Shown here: positions 14,210 through 26,149 of the stretch, piece after piece
Numbering within the stretch: the stretch's first letter is position 1
Layout: each line of letters begins with the position of its first letter
Source of the DNA: Eopsaltria australis
Lineage: Eukaryota; Chordata; Aves; Passeriformes; Petroicidae
Assembly (NCBI GenBank): GCA_034509425.1
Contig: JAVTVJ010011659.1
Span: 310,001-374,000 of the forward strand
DNA length: 64,000 bases
Reading direction: 5' to 3'
Notes under the pieces: model-generated
Seen by the model: the letters and a program-made list of their open reading frames with translations, nothing else
What the model was told of the DNA's origin: nothing
Database searches by the model: none
Made by a program: the position numbers and the translations under genes

Positions 14210-14622
14210 CACCGGCCGTCCGGGCTTGAGGGAGCTCTGTGGGCTCCGCGCCTCGCCCCGCTCCGCCGGTGCCCCCCCGTTTCCCGTGGATGGGACTGCC
14301 CGAAGGGCGCCTCATGGAGCGCTGGAAGGGACCACTCGGCGCACGGGGGGGAGGCTGAGCGGAGCGGAGCGCAGTTTCCCCTGGCTGGAGCACAATGGGC
14401 GGCGGTGGGTGCCCGCGGCGCCGCGCCGGGAGGCAGCGGCATGTCGGGACTTGTAGTCGCGACAGCGCCGTGTCCGGGGCTGGGGGCTCGCGCAGCGTCC
14501 CACTGAAACGCCGGGATCAGCGGGGTCCCGGCCCGGGTGGGAAGCCCGCAGCCCTGGGAAGGGCCGGGGGTCTCGACCCCGGCGGTGCCGAGGCGCGGCG
14601 GCGGTGAACGCCGGGCAGCGGG

Positions 14623-14632
14623 AAGATGGCGG
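14623..14632 (+). promoter_or_regulatory. YY1-like AAGATGGCGG motif
   Basis: The decamer matches the core of the YY1 element, which commonly sits just downstream of transcription starts in CpG-island promoters. Its plus orientation points away from PTPN12, so it could mark an antisense start site. No coding exon is recognisable downstream. Confidence 0.45.
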
Positions 14633-14700
14633 GACGGGGCAGGGGACGGGCACAGGCGCGGACACCTGGCCGGGGACCGCTCCTCGCGTGTTTGTATGCG

Positions 14701-14840
14701 TGTGTATTAAGTATACATAGATGTGTGTGTTTGTATAGTAATCATGTATATATACTTATATGTAAGCGTATATTCTTTATGAAGTGTACCTATATATATG
14801 TATGTGTGTATAGATAGATAGATAGATAGATAGATATACT
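14701..14840. repeat. TG/TA and TAGA microsatellite
   Basis: A compound microsatellite of TGTG and TATA patches ends in an uninterrupted run of the tetranucleotide TAGA at 14811-14836 (six and a half units). It directly abuts the GC-rich island edge. Short open frames across it are meaningless. Confidence 0.9.
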
Positions 14841-17800
14841 CCATACAAATATCCGCAGGCGAAGCTGCACGGTGGAAGTGCCGCCAGGTGTCCGCGGGTT
14901 CTGTGCCCGTAGCAGGCAGGGAGAGGGTCCCGCAGCCCTCGACCCCGCAGCGGGAGGGCTCAGGCACTCCGCGCTTTCCTATTTTAAACATAGCCTAAAA
15001 TCTCTGCCTTACGTGGTGTTGGAGGATTTACCAATGTGCTATTTCATTCTTTGCGTTATACGGAAAAGTTAAACTTCTTCATGTTTGGTGTCCTGATGAC
15101 GTTTATAACTTCTGCTTCAGCAAAGCAATTGTAGAGGTGTGTGTATGTATAGCCTCATAGCTTAATAAATATTCCAAGTGAAGTCTTTTAAAATGTAATT
15201 GTATTGGTGAAGCTCTAAAGGGCCTTGAGTGATGCAGTTGATCCAATAAAACTTTGTCACACAGACAGAGACAAGGGTCCATGCTGAGCAGCATGACCCG
15301 GTGAAGTCACTCCTGCCAATCCCCCGTTCTGTTCTGCTCACTCCCTGCCCCGGGAGCGTGTGGCGCCCGCAGTGACACCAACACAACCCCTGTCGGATAG
15401 GACCTCGAACCGGCCCAGGGAACCCACTCAGCTGCAATATGAGACCGTAGGAAATCGGTGTGTTTTCTTCTCAGATCAATCCATTAATCTGGCTTTGTTA
15501 CCAAAAGAAACCTACAAAAAGCTTGGTCTTCTTGTGTTGCTGTAAGATATTACTGTGTTATAAGGCTGCCAAAGAATACCACTTCCACACCAGAATTACT
15601 ACCATGGCACATTACCACCCTCAGCCCAGCTCAGTGCCCACCAACTCGCCACCTTCCCAGTGGAGGCAAGCTTTGAGATATGGCATAGGACCCTGAGCTG
15701 TAGCTGCTGTTGTATGGATCCACATTTCCTTCTGCATCTGCTACAGACACAGTCATCTCTGGCAGAGGGGTAGGCTGGAAAACTGAGAGGCTTAGCATTT
15801 TCACATGACTTGCTGCAGACTTCAGCATCTTATAAAGGGGTTGGGTTTCCTAGCTGTTGATGTTCATCAGCTAATATACAGCGGACATAAGGACACATGC
15901 AGGAGCTGGGAGAGGGCATCCGTTCTGTGCTGAGGTTTAGTGAAGCCTGAGCACTCCTTATGAGCACATCAGCTGTCAAAGCTCAGTCTCCTGTCCGTGT
16001 CCTTTGCACCAGCTTCCATAACAAGCTAATCAATTGGCCCTGAAGAGCCACAGGGATGCCTACTTTTCTTGTTTTAATCCCTCTCTTCCTTCTTGTCCTT
16101 CTCCAAACCTCCTTTTCTACAATACCAAAAAGCAGCTTTAAAGGGAAATACAGAAATTACAGAGAGAGACCAGAGACCACAAGGATAGCTGGGGCTTGGA
16201 TCATCAGATGGTTTTTCCTTGCTAGATTTCCATCTGCTTAGGAAGATTGCTGTTTGCTCAACAGTTATCTGGCAAACCTGCTCCCAGTGCCAGATGGCAG
16301 GTAACTTCAGAAAAGCGATACTTGAGACTACACAACCAATTAATGAAGTCTTGAATGTTATATGGTTTTCTTCATTTACTCACACAACTGAATTATAGAG
16401 GAGGAAAATAAAGATCATGGTGAATCTGATATTGTTATTGCCTGACATGGAAAGGACCCAGTGACCCAGTTATCAGTCTGGCTTCATTCATGATCTGTCA
16501 CTGAACTTTCATAAACTGCTGTAAACCAGTGAGTGTAACAGTGGCCTTTCATTTGGGTTAACTGATAAGAAGGTTATACAGTCTCAGAAGACAGACAAAG
16601 CCCCTAAACTGGACGTGTGTCACTAGCCAAAATAAAGGTATATATGAAACAAAGAAATTAGGAATAGTGTGGAGAACTGTGCCTGGCACTGTCTGCCTGT
16701 GCATGTGTACCTGTACCTGTACCTGTAAGAGCTGCCAGACAGTCCTGAGCACAAACCCATTAGCACCACTTTTATCTCCCACAGCCCTGCAAATGCTGCA
16801 TGAGGCTGTCTCATGTCTGTGGTATGAACAGACACCTAACGCCTCAGCAGCAAAAATAGCATTTTAACTAAGACTTTTGATCTGGGGCTCATACTCTCTG
16901 GGTTAACCCCAGACATCTGACCAATGCAGCATGTGTGCATGAGTGTGTATTTGTGTAGCTGCAGGACGGGCGGAAAAACAGACACACAGCGTGAATTACT
17001 CACCCTATAGATAGAACAGGAAGTTTCAACCCAAATCTGTAGCAGAAAATTCTAGTTTTTTCTTAACAATCCTTAAAAGTATGGTCCTTGAAGAAAAGCA
17101 AGTAAATCACCTACAGCTTCACTGTTATAATCTCATTTTGCCGTGCCGTGCACTACTCCAGCTGCTTCAGGGAAGGAAGACACAATTTTTTCTGTTCCAA
17201 GGTGGCTTCTCATGTTCCCACAAGGTAAACATGGTGTAAATTGGTAAATGTGCTTCCTGGCCTGCATAGCGTGGTGCTGCCCAGTCAGTGGGTGGAATTA
17301 CCACACATCCCAGTTTACCAACCTTCAGAGGTTTCCCTCCAGCTGAGATGGAGCACAGGCTCACATCAAAGCTGTTTGGCTTCAGTGCCTCTGTGGCTTG
17401 AAGCTGTGTTCAAAACCCAGCACATATCTACCCAGAAGTGTGTTTCAGAAAGAAATCAAAGACCTGGGGCTCAAAAGAACCCTACAGCTCTGAGTAAGGG
17501 CATCACCTCCTACAGTTTTAATTCCTCCTGTGTGCAGAAAAACAAGACCTTGTATATTCCTTGTAATTTTGTGACTACATTACAATGATCGCTCACTTTG
17601 TCACCAGTTTCTTCTCCCCTTTGCAATAATCTGCAGACTCTCAGACTTTCACTATTTGGAGTAATGCAAAAGAACCATAATGCACCATAACACTTTATGG
17701 TGTTGTATAATTAAAAATGCAATACTGGAATTATAATTAAATTATGATCAATATATCCTATACATAAAAGCTCAATTAATTTTATCTATACTGGATGTCT

Positions 17801-19145
17801 GAAAAGTTTTTGTAATCAAAATTATTTAGGATTTAAAAAATAGATGTTAGCATTTATAGATTTCAAAATAACTCTCCTGGAATATATTTTAAGTGCAATT
17901 AGTTGGAAGTTTTCTAAAAATGTGGTGTTTCAATGGAAAATGCCGTTTCTGTAAAAGTTACATTTTCCACAGGAAACAATTTTGCCAATGTTTTTCTGCT
18001 TTCCGACAAAAACAATGCACTGTTATACTTACAGATGCAGAAATGTCTTTACCATTGAAGTCAGCACAACTTGGGTTAGGGACTCAGCACATGAAAGAGC
18101 TGGAGCATGGAGTATAAATGCCAGGAAGCTGTTGAACAGCTCAAGGGTACACATAAAAACGAAGTCCAAGTGAAACATTTGTCTTTGATCTGACAAACTG
18201 AAATGCAGTGTGTCTTTCCACAAATGTCAAAATGTTTCATGCTGTTTGAAAATAGTTAAATGAAACATTCAGGAATATCAGTACACATACTTTTTGTACA
18301 CTTTTATCCTCAAAACATTTCAGTATTTAGTCACTTTTGTTTTCAAAGAGGATAAAAACAATGTATCAAGTTTTCTGGCTGATCTTTAGCTACAATTTAA
18401 CCACTTAGATTTTAAGTAACAAACTAAAAGACAGCAACCCCCATGGAGTCTCAAACTTCTAATTTTGGAAACGAAAGGCATTGTGGACAATAGATCTGGG
18501 TAAGATACATAGTATCCTTTGTATACTACAAATAAATTGAATTTCTGATTTAAACCTGAAACTAATCTCATTTTAAATGACTCATAAAGACCTGATCAGT
18601 GTCTGTATAATATGTTCCATTCATATTCATTAAGTGCCATGTGACTGTTAGATTTTTTGACATTTGCCTTTATTACTCTCAGTTCAGCAATGACAGACTC
18701 CTGTAATTACCACTGAAAATACTCCTACCACAATTTAATATTACCTGGCTTGCTTAGTTTTTATTTATTTATTTACCATCTTTGGGGATTCATTGTGTGA
18801 TATTGCTAAAACCCCTTAAATGTGATATTTCTTATGCAGGTAATAAATATTTTAGACCGGAATTACTGAGTTTCATGATCAGTGCATCTTTTGGAATCCT
18901 GTCTAACTGTAACATACACCCCCCCACCCCATACAAACACAGTTCCAGTACACAGAAGAAACTTTGTTCTTGCTGCAGCACTTACTGAAGCAGCATTGAG
19001 GTTTAAAGTGGTTTTTAGGTATTGCTAGCATGCAACTGAAACAAAAACAAGTGTGTGCATTGTGATCATCAGCATAATCTTACCATGACCAGCTCTAAAA
19101 ATAAAACAGCTGTGAAATACTGCTCAGACTTTAAAAGTTTCTGCT

Positions 19146-19147
<2 letters not shown>
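14841..19147. other. Intergenic DNA, no gene seen
   Basis: Mostly AT-rich sequence with no recognisable exon, RNA gene or young repeat. A moderately GC-rich patch lies at 15290-15430 and a short GTACCT hexamer repeat at about 16706-16726. The part at 17910-18360 is rich in inverted repeats and is listed separately. Confidence 0.6.
17910..18360. repeat. Inverted-repeat-rich segment, probable old palindromic repeat
   Basis: The motif TGAAACATTT and its complement recur here: forward at 18171-18180, reverse at 18230-18239, and near-copies at 18261 and 18312. A separate stem pairs TTTTATCCTC (18302-18311) with GAGGATAAAA (18348-18357), and AAAAC (18312-18316) with GTTTT (18339-18343). This suggests a decayed non-autonomous element with hairpin structure. 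I cannot assign a family. Confidence 0.4.

Positions 19148-19195
<48 letters not shown>
19148..19195. repeat. Poly-T run of 48 bases
   Basis: An uninterrupted homopolymer of about 48 T. It could be the A tail of a decayed minus-strand retrocopy, a grown microsatellite, or partly an assembly artefact. Its length is unreliable with most sequencing chemistries. Confidence 0.9.
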
Positions 19196-19200
<5 letters not shown>

Positions 19201-22200
19201 CATTAATTAAAGATTGTCGACTGAGGCACTTCTTTGATTTTTGTGAGTGGAGAAAAATGTTTCAGAATACAATCAAGATTTTCTTCAAGTTTTTAACAGT
19301 ATTAAAATAAATAGCATATGGCTTTCAAATTAATTGCTGTGTCCCCTTTTGATAGTTGCTGCTATAGCCTCACTGTAAATCCATCCCTGAGAGGCCCAGG
19401 GACTGTTATTTATACACATCACTATTAATGCAGTAGGAGGTCTGCTTTGTGCTATTGGATCAGGAAAATCGGGAGCCATTTTCCATCTGTATCTTTTGAC
19501 CTTATTAAAATCGGAGACAGAATTTCTGAACTCTGTCTTGAGCCCAGGCAGTGCCTCTGCCCCAGGGTGATGGGCGTGGGTTGCTGCGGGCCAGCTGCAG
19601 CACTGCGGTGGCTGCTCCGGGGAGCCTCATTTGCCTCCTTGTGACAAAGCTTCCCTCGAGGGTATTCCCCAGGCACAGCCAGCACATCTGAAATGGAAAT
19701 AGCAGCAGCAGCAGAAGGTAAGCCTGTGCACAGGGCATGCTAGGTATCTGTGCTCTCCAACCTTTGCCTGCAAGTATCAGAAAGAGCATCCTTAAAAAAA
19801 CTGGCATGTTTAAAAGACACCGGGGGAGAATCTGGATGTTCTAATGGGAGGCACTCATTCAAAATGTGATTTTGAAACAGGTAATCTAATAAAAATGAAG
19901 TTTGCAGTATCCCTTGGAAAAAAAAAATAATCTTAGTATGAAATTTTGCATCGATGAATCTGAAAGATTGCTAAAACTGAATGAGCTTTGTTTCATTTAT
20001 CTCGTTTAGTTATTGTGAATCAGCCTCAAGAAAAAAGAATTTACCAGTTCTATTTCAAGTTTCTTACCCATTAGCACAGCAATATTTGTATCACCCTTAA
20101 GCAAAACTTAGACTTGTTTGTCTCTAGTTTTATATTCATCAGCACACATTAAAGTATTCCCACTTCTTTAAAATGCAACTTGACTGAAAATAAAACAAAA
20201 AATTGCTAGACAGAATCTGAGCTAAAATTATTAAACACTGCTGTTTTACCTGGCATGAGCATTCTCTCGATGCACATCCTATTGCATTTTATTCTGAAAA
20301 TCCTATGAAAATAATAACAAGGACAGAGACTGCTAATGCATTAGAGGGACTGGGGAAACTGAGCTCCCTAAGAGTCCCTCCTGTGAAATGACTGCTGTTA
20401 TGACCATTAGTAGTCATAATAACCAGTTCAGATCCTTAAGTATTTTGTAGATTAAAAAAAAAACAAAACATTTTTAATAGTCTCTTAAGGGAAATAGTAA
20501 GATTTATAGTTTGGGAAACAAAACCAGATGGGAAGGGAAAAAAATTAAAACTAAAGACACCCCTCCCCTTCAAGCCCACAAAAATTATACCATAGGGAGT
20601 CACCCCATATATGACCAGATCTGTTTATATATTAACTTCAAACAAATACAGGTACAGTTCTGAATGTATTCTCTAACATGAGTTTTCTCCCCACATTTCA
20701 GTGAAAGGTTTGCTGCTGTATCTGTGCCCTATAGCAAAGTGACATAAGCCCAGCATATACTGTGTCCAATAGTATTAATATTTCATTATCAGAGAGCACA
20801 ACAATAGTTCCATTGTGTAGGGCAGCTCTCCTCAGAGGTGGAAGGAAGGCTGCACACAAGCTTCCAGAGTGGTCCAGAAATACGATGGTGACACCAGACT
20901 GGCTCATGTAAACAGGAAATCAAACCAGGATGTAAACTGGACTGCTTCCATATTCAGTAATATTCAGCTAAAAATAAACAGTTTGAATAGAGGTAGGAAA
21001 GCCAATTCTCTCTGTAAACTCATTTTTCAACTTGAATTTTACAAGATCTGAAAGAAATATTCAAATAAAATGAGTGTTAGTATTGCTCTATCAATATGTT
21101 GGTAATGAGATTGCAGTCATTTTCCACCAGGCCTAGTGTGAAAAGGACAATGGAAAATCTCTTTCCAGAGAATAATAAGAACTTGGAGATGAAGACTGAA
21201 AAAGGATACAACTGATCTATAAGTAGATCAAGGGATTAAAAAAATCAAGGAGAAAGAAGTTCTACTTTAGCTAAAAGACAATGTAACCATAAGAATAAAT
21301 AAATAAATACAGACTGTGAAATCTAGAACTGATGAGCCATCTCATTCTGAGAAGAATAAGGGGTTCTCAATCAGCCCATACAGAGTGAGGAAGAGAAGCC
21401 AGGGGTTTTTTGTAGGAGTATTATCTAATGCTATTGCTGTCTTCAAGATCATCATGTGGAGTTCACCTGAGAGTTCCTCTGCAGTCTGCAGTTCCTTATG
21501 AATTCTCTGACTGTTGAAATTAGGTCAAACTGCTCTCCAGCTTTAGGAATAGGTGAATATAGGGTAAGAACTGAGAAAGAACAGCAAAAGACACGAAGTC
21601 CAAGATCCTGGCATCACATGTAGAACTGAATATAATCCAATTAATAAAACTGTCAAGCTTCATCTCCAAATAAATGACATTGTTTGTCTCCATTGGCCAC
21701 ACAAGAAGACTATTCCAAAACCTCAATTCTATAACTCTATGAGGTTTTTCTTATTTTCAACCTCATTTTTTCAAGCATATTCTTTCCAGCACAAAATACC
21801 TCTTCACCATAATCATCTTTGTTTTACTATATTAAAAAACAAGCTTTTGCTCTACTCTTATGCCAAAACTGCTCATCATTTCTAATAGGGTCTTCTTCAC
21901 AGATGTAGAGTCAAATAAATTCTTTAAGATGAATCAATCCTTCTTGGATGAGGAAGATTAGATGTGTGCCAAGTTTCAGATTATTGAAAAACTTCCCTAA
22001 CCTCTGCATCTGCTTGCTGGGGATGAAGGCTAAAAGACACAGTGAGTAGATGTAATTCTGAAGGAAAATAAGGGAACACAGGAGGAAATTTTTTGGTTAG
22101 AGTTTCAGCGCTGGTAAGCAAGAGCAGCATGTCACTTTCCAGAGCTGTGCTTGCTACCTGAGAATAGCAGGAAGGAATGGCCAAAGGTTCTCTAATGGGA

Positions 22201-22207
22201 GAGAACT
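19196..22207. other. Intergenic DNA, no gene seen
   Basis: No exon recognised. The patch at 19540-19690 is more GC-rich than its surroundings but has no coding signature. The minus strand of about 21510-21740 faintly resembles a very old CR1-like 3' region; this is too weak to annotate separately. Confidence 0.55.
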
Positions 22208-22724
22208 GTCATTATTTCCACCTGGAGTACTGCATCCAGCTCTGGGGTCCTCAGCACAAGAAAGACATGGATCTGTTGGAGTGAGTCCAGAAGAGGGCCA
22301 CCAAGATGGTTAGAGGGATGGAGTATCTCTCGTACAAGAAAAGGCTGAGAGAATTGGATTTATTCAACCTGGAGAAGAGAAGGCTTTGGGGTGATCTAAT
22401 TGTGGTCTTTCAGTACCTGAAGGGAGCCTGCAGGAAAGATGGACAGGGACTATTTACAAGTCCATGTAGTGACAGGATATGGGGGAATGGACTAAAACTG
22501 GAAGACAGTAGGTTTAGATTAGCTATTAGAAGGAAGTTCTTTGCTGTGAGGATGGTGAGACACTGGAACAGGTTGCCCAGAGAAGTTGTGGATGCCCTAT
22601 CCCTAGGGGAGGCCAAGATGGATGGAGCTCTAGCAATCCGGTCTACTGAAAAGTGTCCCTGTCCAAGGCCGGGGGGTTGGAACAGGATGATCTTTAAGCT
22701 CCCTTCCAACCCAAACCATTCATA
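22208..22724 (+). mobile_element. CR1 LINE 3' fragment
   Basis: A 5'-truncated CR1 retrotransposon copy, plus orientation. It covers the end of ORF2 (recognisable as CTGGAGTACTG, GAGGGCCACCAAGATGGT and AACCTGGAGAAGAGAAGG) through the 3' untranslated end with CCTTCCAACCC followed by a CATTC remnant. The 139-codon open frame at 22306-22725 is a remnant of the reverse-transcriptase reading frame and not a host gene. The copy is moderately diverged. Confidence 0.92.
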
Positions 22725-25700
22725 GCACATTCCATTAACAGCTCATCAAGGCTTTGGCATTGCCACAGACTATGTGACACTGGATTCAGACCCAGAAACC
22801 AAGAATGCCAACTGACCTAGCCTTCAAGGAAGGCTCTTTCTTGAGAAAAGAGTTCATATGATCCATTCTTGTCACCTCAGGCCACTGGAAATGTTGGATA
22901 AGTAAAATATGGCGCCCAGTTTTTTCTCCCCCTGAATATAGAACTTCCCTAGAAACTTGGAGGCTGTGGAAGGAGGAAAGCCCAGATAGCCTTGGCCATG
23001 AGCCAAACTCTTGGTTCAGGAGTCACAGTTCTGACCTGGAGACATACAAAGAGTATCCTGGATGGCAGAGGTAGAATTTTAGTGACTGCCATTAGAAAGA
23101 TGAATCACATATAGTAGAGGTGGTGCATGTTCTCATTCATGTGCGAGCTCTGAGGAGAAAGGATTTTTACACCATCTAGAAGCTGATGAGAAGGTGTAAA
23201 TGCAAACTCTGTGACTCTGTAATGGAACTGCCCTCCAGTGCAATGGATTTTACTCTAACTTCCACCCTCTTCCTAGTCATCAGGTCCCCAAGGATTGACT
23301 TTCTTCCTTCTTTAGCCTTCTGCCACCAAAAAAGTTCATTAGCATATTCTCATTTTGATCATTAATGAAGGTGATGAGTAGTACCATTGAATGATCCTGT
23401 GCTCCTGGCTGAATTCTGAGAAATTCCACTTGCAAAACAAACAAATCCAGTGATGCCGTTTGGTTTCTGCCTTTTTTCTTTTATATGTTCCCTGTACTCT
23501 TTGCACATATATTTGTAGCTCTGTAGCCTCCTGTATTAATAGCTAGTTTTCCCAGTACTTTTCCATGGCCTTTCCCTAAGCAGAAAGACAAAACAAATTC
23601 CAGAGCTCCAAGCCCCAGGGGGGTGCAAGGCCCTGTCCTATCTCGGTTCTTCCTGGGAACCAAGGGCGAGAACAACTCTGAAGTGCATTTTCATAAACAA
23701 AGTACAGCCAGTGCTGAGAGGGGGGCTCCAGAAGAGAGACTGGAACAGGGGGGGAATTGAATCACCACTTGTTCTACTTATTGGTGCTTTTAATCAATTA
23801 TGCTAATTTTCTAAAAGCTATAAATATGTACTCACCCCTGGAGGGGCTGGGCTTTTATGGACACCTTTCCATAACTGCTCCTGAAGACCTTCAAAATAAA
23901 GATCCCCTTTTATATTACCTCCTTGCTAAAATGATCTCAAGTTTCTTTTCCAGGCTGGGGGAAAAGGCAACACAAGAAAACCAAAAATACTAGCATGCAA
24001 ATTCCAGTAGTTAAAACTATTCAATTTTCACAGTACAGACTTTGGGCTTCTTAGTATCATAGAACTAAAGTGGATGATAAAATCTGTAAATATGAACCAA
24101 AATAGAAAGAGGAAGACAAGAATGATTCAGTTGTGATAAAAGGAAATCTGCACAAAGAATGAGGGCAAAATACAATGCAGCTGTTACATTTCAGCACCAC
24201 TTATTGAAGAAAATTAATATCAAGCTCTTTTAGAATTATCCTTTTTCCTCCTTTTATTTAGCTCTTATGTACAAAAATGCAGTAATTGCTCAAATAAATG
24301 AGTCATAAAACTATTTTGCACATGTATTTAACTATAATTTTCAAGCATGCACTCTTGAAAGTGCTAAGACCTCAGCATTAACATAACTTGCTTGCAGTAT
24401 TGATTGTACGTATGTTTGCTGGTTAATTATTTAACTTTGAAACTGCTCACTGCTTTTTTGTTCCTGGTTGTTCTACCAATTTATAATTCCGGCAAGCATC
24501 AATTTCTACTCATCACAGAAGAAACTCTACTTGATTAGAGTCAGAAACCATTATATTTGGTTATGTTCTCTAAGTGCAACATGTTCTCTGTACTTGGAAT
24601 AAATGATATACCTGCTACATTGCCAGATGCATAGTCAGTAGGCAGTCTTCTGCAAACATGGTTTTTTTTGTTGTTGTTGTTTTCACATCAATATTAACCA
24701 TCTCAATCAAAATGCAAAATTCACACTCACTGCCATCTGGATGGTAGCAAACACAAAGTCCCCGGACAGTATTGTCCAGGGACTTTGTGTTTACAAATGG
24801 AGAATGGCTTTCTGTCCTTTACTGATGTAACTTCAGAAACAAAAAGCAAGATAAAAATCACCATGAGGTTATTATAGCATATACTAAGCATTTTCAAAGC
24901 ATTTGTGCCAAAGAATTTAACAGGATGTAAATTATTAATACCAAGGAAACGATGGCATAAGCATGAGGGCAGAGCAACAAAGATAAAAGTTGTGCCTTTC
25001 ATTACAGACAGCATCAAGCAGATTGAAAGCATGCATAATGGAGAGCACACCTGAGTATTTCTAATTGACGATAGCAATAATCACAGGCAATGTACAAAAA
25101 CAATAAGAGGCAAATTTCTTCCACTAATGTTTTTTGAAGTTACAGCCCTGTGAAAGACACACTGCCTGGACTGCTAGTATTTTTTACAAATTAGTATGGT
25201 GTCAGTGTGTTGGAAAGATATATCTGCTAAGTAGCCAGGAAGTCTCCAGGAACAAGATACATAATTGACAAACATTTAATAGATCATATGTGCTGTATAT
25301 ACATCCAGGCTGTCTTATTGGAAATACCTGCAGAATCCATTAACAACTCTTTGGAATTTTCTCCCAAACAACCAAGAACCCAACATAGTAAAGCACTTAC
25401 TATTTTTTCCATAATCTATCTGGCAGTCAATGAGTAGGTAATAGGATGTCTGAATGCTTTGAATACTAAATAAAAAAAATTGAGAAAGACAAAATACTCT
25501 CAGGTCCACACACAACTATTAAAGTGGAATGCTCACAAAGTTAGCTTTACTCATGGTTTAAATCTGCTTTTAATTTCAGACTTTACTTGCATTATACAAA
25601 TCCAGTCAAGTCGACCGTCACATTCTGTAAAACTGGTATAACCAAATAAACAGCCTTTTAATATGCTCAGCAAAATTCACCATTCCTGAAAAGCCTGATC

Positions 25701-26149
25701 TCTGGTTAAGTGCAAATCTACATGTTGCCTGAGTTGTTTTTTGGTTTTGCTTTGTTTCATTCTAAATGAAACATGAATGGTTGTCTTCTATACTGCTCAC
25801 AGAAATGGAGTTCCACAGGAGAGCAAATATTCAGTAGGATTTTTATTAAGAGGCTTCTCAAATGCAGTGATCCCAGCAGCACTGCTCAGCCCATGCCAGA
25901 GCATGGGCACAACATCTTGGGGTTGTCTCCTGCATGTACTTCAAAGGCAGGGATCCCACTGCCTAATTGTGTATCCATTTAATTCATCTTAAAGACAGCC
26001 CAGAGAAGCCATTGCTAAACTTATTGCTCACTGTCCTGATACCAGTTTTAAAGCAGGACTGCAGGGCAGACCTTCAATACTCTGAACTAAAACCCTGTAC
26101 TGATTCAAACAGAAGAAACAACAATAAGCAACAGAATTTGTAGACATCA
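22725..26149. other. Intergenic DNA with one strong hairpin
   Basis: No exon recognised. The notable element is the near-perfect inverted repeat at 24749-24792, listed separately. Confidence 0.6.
24749..24792. repeat. 19-bp inverted repeat with 6-base loop
   Basis: Left arm 24749-24767 (begins AAACACAAAG) and right arm 24774-24792 (ends CTTTGTGTTT) are complementary at 18 of 19 positions, separated by AGTATT. Nearby sequence has no such symmetry. Possible explanations are a template-switch mutation, a small foldback element remnant, or a short hairpin RNA. The loop and stem are shorter than in a typical microRNA precursor. Confidence 0.85.

Larger units (their letters stand above)
13270..14690. 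promoter_or_regulatory. PTPN12: CpG island and PTPN12 promoter
   Basis: Sequence changes abruptly from AT-rich to very GC- and CpG-rich over about 1.4 kb centred on PTPN12 exon 1, with many GC boxes (CCCCGCCC) and no evident TATA box. A cluster of CCAAT boxes lies 344-394 bases upstream of the start codon, which suggests transcription starts between them and the exon, roughly 13.9-14.1 kb. The start site cannot be fixed from sequence alone. The island continues about 450 bp beyond the CCAAT cluster, where it holds a YY1-like motif on the plus strand. Long open frames in the island, up to 289 codons, are GC-driven shadows. Confidence 0.88.

Noticed and set aside
13637..14506. 289-codon plus-strand open frame over the PTPN12 island
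   Set aside because: Extreme Pro/Arg/Ala composition, antisense to a real exon, and similar frames open on both strands; explained by CpG-island composition.
22306..22725. 139-codon open frame
   Set aside because: Translated CR1 ORF2 end and 3' untranslated sequence, not a host gene.
24749..24792. microRNA gene
   Set aside because: A 19-bp stem with a 6-base loop is too short for a canonical precursor and flanking bases do not extend the stem; kept only as a structural observation.
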